DNA of 7,294 nt from Clostridia bacterium. Its GTDB lineage: Bacteria > Bacillota > Clostridia > Oscillospirales > Acutalibacteraceae. Where the stretch lies: positions 1-7,294 of the forward strand of contig JAFVWD010000254.1 in assembly GCA_017501865.1 (NCBI GenBank). The letters are read 5' to 3'. The translations under genes were made by a program, and so were the position numbers. Of the stretch, positions 6,616 through 7,294 are shown piece by piece (position 1 is the first letter of the stretch; each line of letters opens with the position of its first letter). The notes under the pieces were generated by a model. It was not told the origin of the DNA. It was given only the letters and a program-made list of their open reading frames with translations, and did no database searches.

Positions 6616-6644
6616 TTGCAAAATGAAACAAACTATGCTATAAT
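6616..6644 (+). promoter_or_regulatory. rimP-nusA promoter (extended -10)
   Basis: TTGCAA (6616-6621) and a perfect TATAAT (6639-6644) are spaced 17 bases apart, with TG one base before the -10. Transcription should start near 6651, giving a leader of about 68 bases. It follows the dockerin-like remnant after 31 bases that hold no clear feature. The match makes this the start of the rimP-nusA operon. Confidence 0.88.
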
Positions 6645-6669
6645 CAACGCGTACGAATACAAACAAGGA

Positions 6670-6695
6670 GTGAGAGCAGGGAGGCCTGCTCTCAC
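6670..6695 (+). promoter_or_regulatory. rimP leader hairpin, possible attenuator
   Basis: GTGAGAGCAGG (6670-6680) and CCTGCTCTCAC (6685-6695) form a perfect 11-bp stem capped by a GAGG loop. ATTTATTT follows at 6696-6703, so it resembles an intrinsic terminator with a broken U-tract. It sits entirely within the leader, 8 bases before the rimP ribosome binding site. It could attenuate transcription of rimP-nusA, help start translation, or mark RNA for processing. NusA is known to act at such hairpins and to control its own operon in some bacteria. The structure is certain; the regulatory role is inferred. Confidence 0.7.
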
Positions 6696-6703
6696 ATTTA
6701 TTT

Positions 6704-6710
6704 AGGGAGG
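6704..6710 (+). promoter_or_regulatory. rimP ribosome binding site deciding the start
   Basis: AGGGAGG lies 8 bases before the ATG at 6719. An in-frame GTG at 6710 starts on the last base of this site and is not a credible start. The protein begins MAKNTVSL. The same seven bases also occur at the top of the leader hairpin (6678-6684). Confidence 0.8.
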
Positions 6711-6718
6711 TGTTGTTT

Positions 6719-7183
6719 ATGGCTAAAAACACAGTTTCACTTGTTTGGGATTTAGCAAAGCCGTTTGCGGATGAATTAGGTCTTATACTCTGGGATGTTT
6801 GCTTCGAAAAAGAGGGTGCAAACTATTACCTGAGAATAATAATTGACAAAGAAGACGGTGTTGGCATCGATGATTGCGTTAATATGAGTCACGCACTTGA
6901 CAAGCCGCTTGACGAAGCCGATTTAATTGACCGTCAATACAATTTGCAAGTGTCTTCTCCCGGTATTGAAAGAAAATTGACAAGAGATTTTCATTTTGAT
7001 TATGCTATGGGCGAAAAGGTTATTTTAAGATTGATTCGTCCTTGTGACGGAAGGCGTGAATTCAACGGAATTCTCACAGGGTACGATAAGGGCGCGGTTA
7101 CAATTTTACTTCCTGATGAAATTGAAATGACCGCTGAGAAAAAAGAAATCGCTTTTGTAAAATTAGACGACTTCGAAATGTAA
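6719..7183 (+). CDS. rimP: Ribosome maturation factor RimP
   Basis: RimP binds the free 30S subunit and helps its late assembly. The 154-residue product has normal length and both family domains. The N-terminal alpha-beta domain (about 1-83) includes YYLRIIIDKEDGVGIDDCVN (36-55), HALDKPLDEADLI (58-70) and the signature VSSPGIERKL (78-87). The C-terminal Sm-like beta domain (about 88-154) contains GEKVILRL and REFNGILTGYDKGAVTILL. The start is the ATG behind AGGGAGG, giving a protein three residues shorter than the GTG alternative. It has its own strong promoter and a hairpin-containing leader. nusA follows after 35 bases, the near-universal bacterial order. No defects are seen. Confidence 0.97.
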   Translation: MAKNTVSLVWDLAKPFADELGLILWDVCFEKEGANYYLRIIIDKEDGVGIDDCVNMSHALDKPLDEADLIDRQYNLQVSSPGIERKLTRDFHFDYAMGEKVILRLIRPCDGRREFNGILTGYDKGAVTILLPDEIEMTAEKKEIAFVKLDDFEM

Positions 7184-7218
7184 AATTCAGTAAAAAACCG
7201 AAAGGATTGATTAGAAAA

Positions 7219-7294
7219 ATGGCACCAAGAAAAAAACCAAATCAGAACAAAGAATTCTTTGAATCAATTCTTATGCTTTAAAATGAAAAGGTTA
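7219..7294 (+). CDS. nusA: Transcription factor NusA, 5' end only, with in-frame stop at codon 21
   Basis: NusA binds RNA polymerase and controls pausing, termination and antitermination. The frame reads MAPRKKPNQNKEFFESILML, then TAA at 7279-7281, then N-E-K-V to the window edge. NKEFFESILML-stop-NEKV lines up without gaps with the NusA start as I recall it from E. coli (NKEILAVVEAVSNEKA), the stop replacing a serine, and the position directly after rimP fits. Since the frame still looks like NusA after the stop, a single-base change (for example TCA, GAA or CAA to TAA) is the simplest explanation. It may be a sequence error or a real nonsense mutation; nusA is usually essential, which favours error. 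AAAGGA (7201-7206) lies 12 bases before the ATG, a weak ribosome binding site. Most of the gene lies outside the window. Confidence 0.75.

Noticed and set aside
6670..6705. Possible 11-codon leader peptide starting at GTG 6670
   Set aside because: The only nearby purine-rich site (AAGGAG) overlaps the GTG itself, so there is no workable spacing, and the frame simply encodes the hairpin.
6535..6732. Minus-strand frame of 65 codons across the rimP promoter
   Set aside because: It covers the promoter, leader hairpin and rimP start in antisense and has no ribosome binding site.
1..7294. CRISPR arrays, tRNA or rRNA genes, transposases, attachment sites
   Set aside because: No direct-repeat array, tRNA-like cloverleaf, transposase frame or flanking target duplication was seen on reading both strands.

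Overview
The window reads as a housekeeping stretch of a low-GC Gram-positive chromosome. A member of the Clostridia is most likely, plausibly the Oscillospirales/Ruminococcaceae group. This rests on AT-rich third codon positions, strong AGGAGG-type ribosome binding sites, canonical TTGnnn-17-TATAAT promoters, a Gram-positive type LexA box, the order recA-recX-rimO-pgsA-cysS, and a degenerate dockerin-like protein tail. The taxon is an inference; no ribosomal RNA is present.

Layout from left to right. (1) Positions 1-171, minus strand: the start of rpmB (ribosomal protein L28), cut by the window edge, with its own promoter. (2) Positions 172-447: a divergent intergenic region holding the rpmB promoter on the minus strand and the recA promoter plus a LexA/SOS box on the plus strand. 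(3) Positions 448-5964, plus strand: a compact run recA, recX, rimO, pgsA, cysS, yhbY with gaps of at most 30 bases and one 4-base overlap. No internal terminator or convincing internal promoter was seen, so it is probably one operon. It ends at a strong hairpin terminator (5975-6011) that can also work in the opposite direction. (4) Positions 6012-6615: no intact gene. It holds a minus-strand gene remnant with a GKW/GTW beta-sheet-like domain and a plus-strand remnant resembling the end of a dockerin. They meet head to head near 6464, both lacking their 5' ends. (5) Positions 6616-7294: a strong promoter, a leader with a perfect 11-bp hairpin, rimP, and the first codons of nusA. The nusA frame carries an in-frame TAA at codon 21.

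How the genes work together. RecA and its modulator RecX form the DNA recombination and SOS module. Behind the same SOS-controlled promoter lie a ribosomal protein S12 modifying enzyme (RimO), a phospholipid synthase (PgsA), cysteinyl-tRNA synthetase (CysS) and a ribosome-associated RNA-binding protein (YhbY). RimP and NusA begin the separate ribosome-maturation and transcription-elongation operon. L28 completes a strong translation theme.

I found no convincing undescribed multi-gene system. The points most worth a second look are the head-to-head truncated remnants, the rimP leader hairpin, the in-frame stop in nusA, and the possible SOS control of downstream translation genes.
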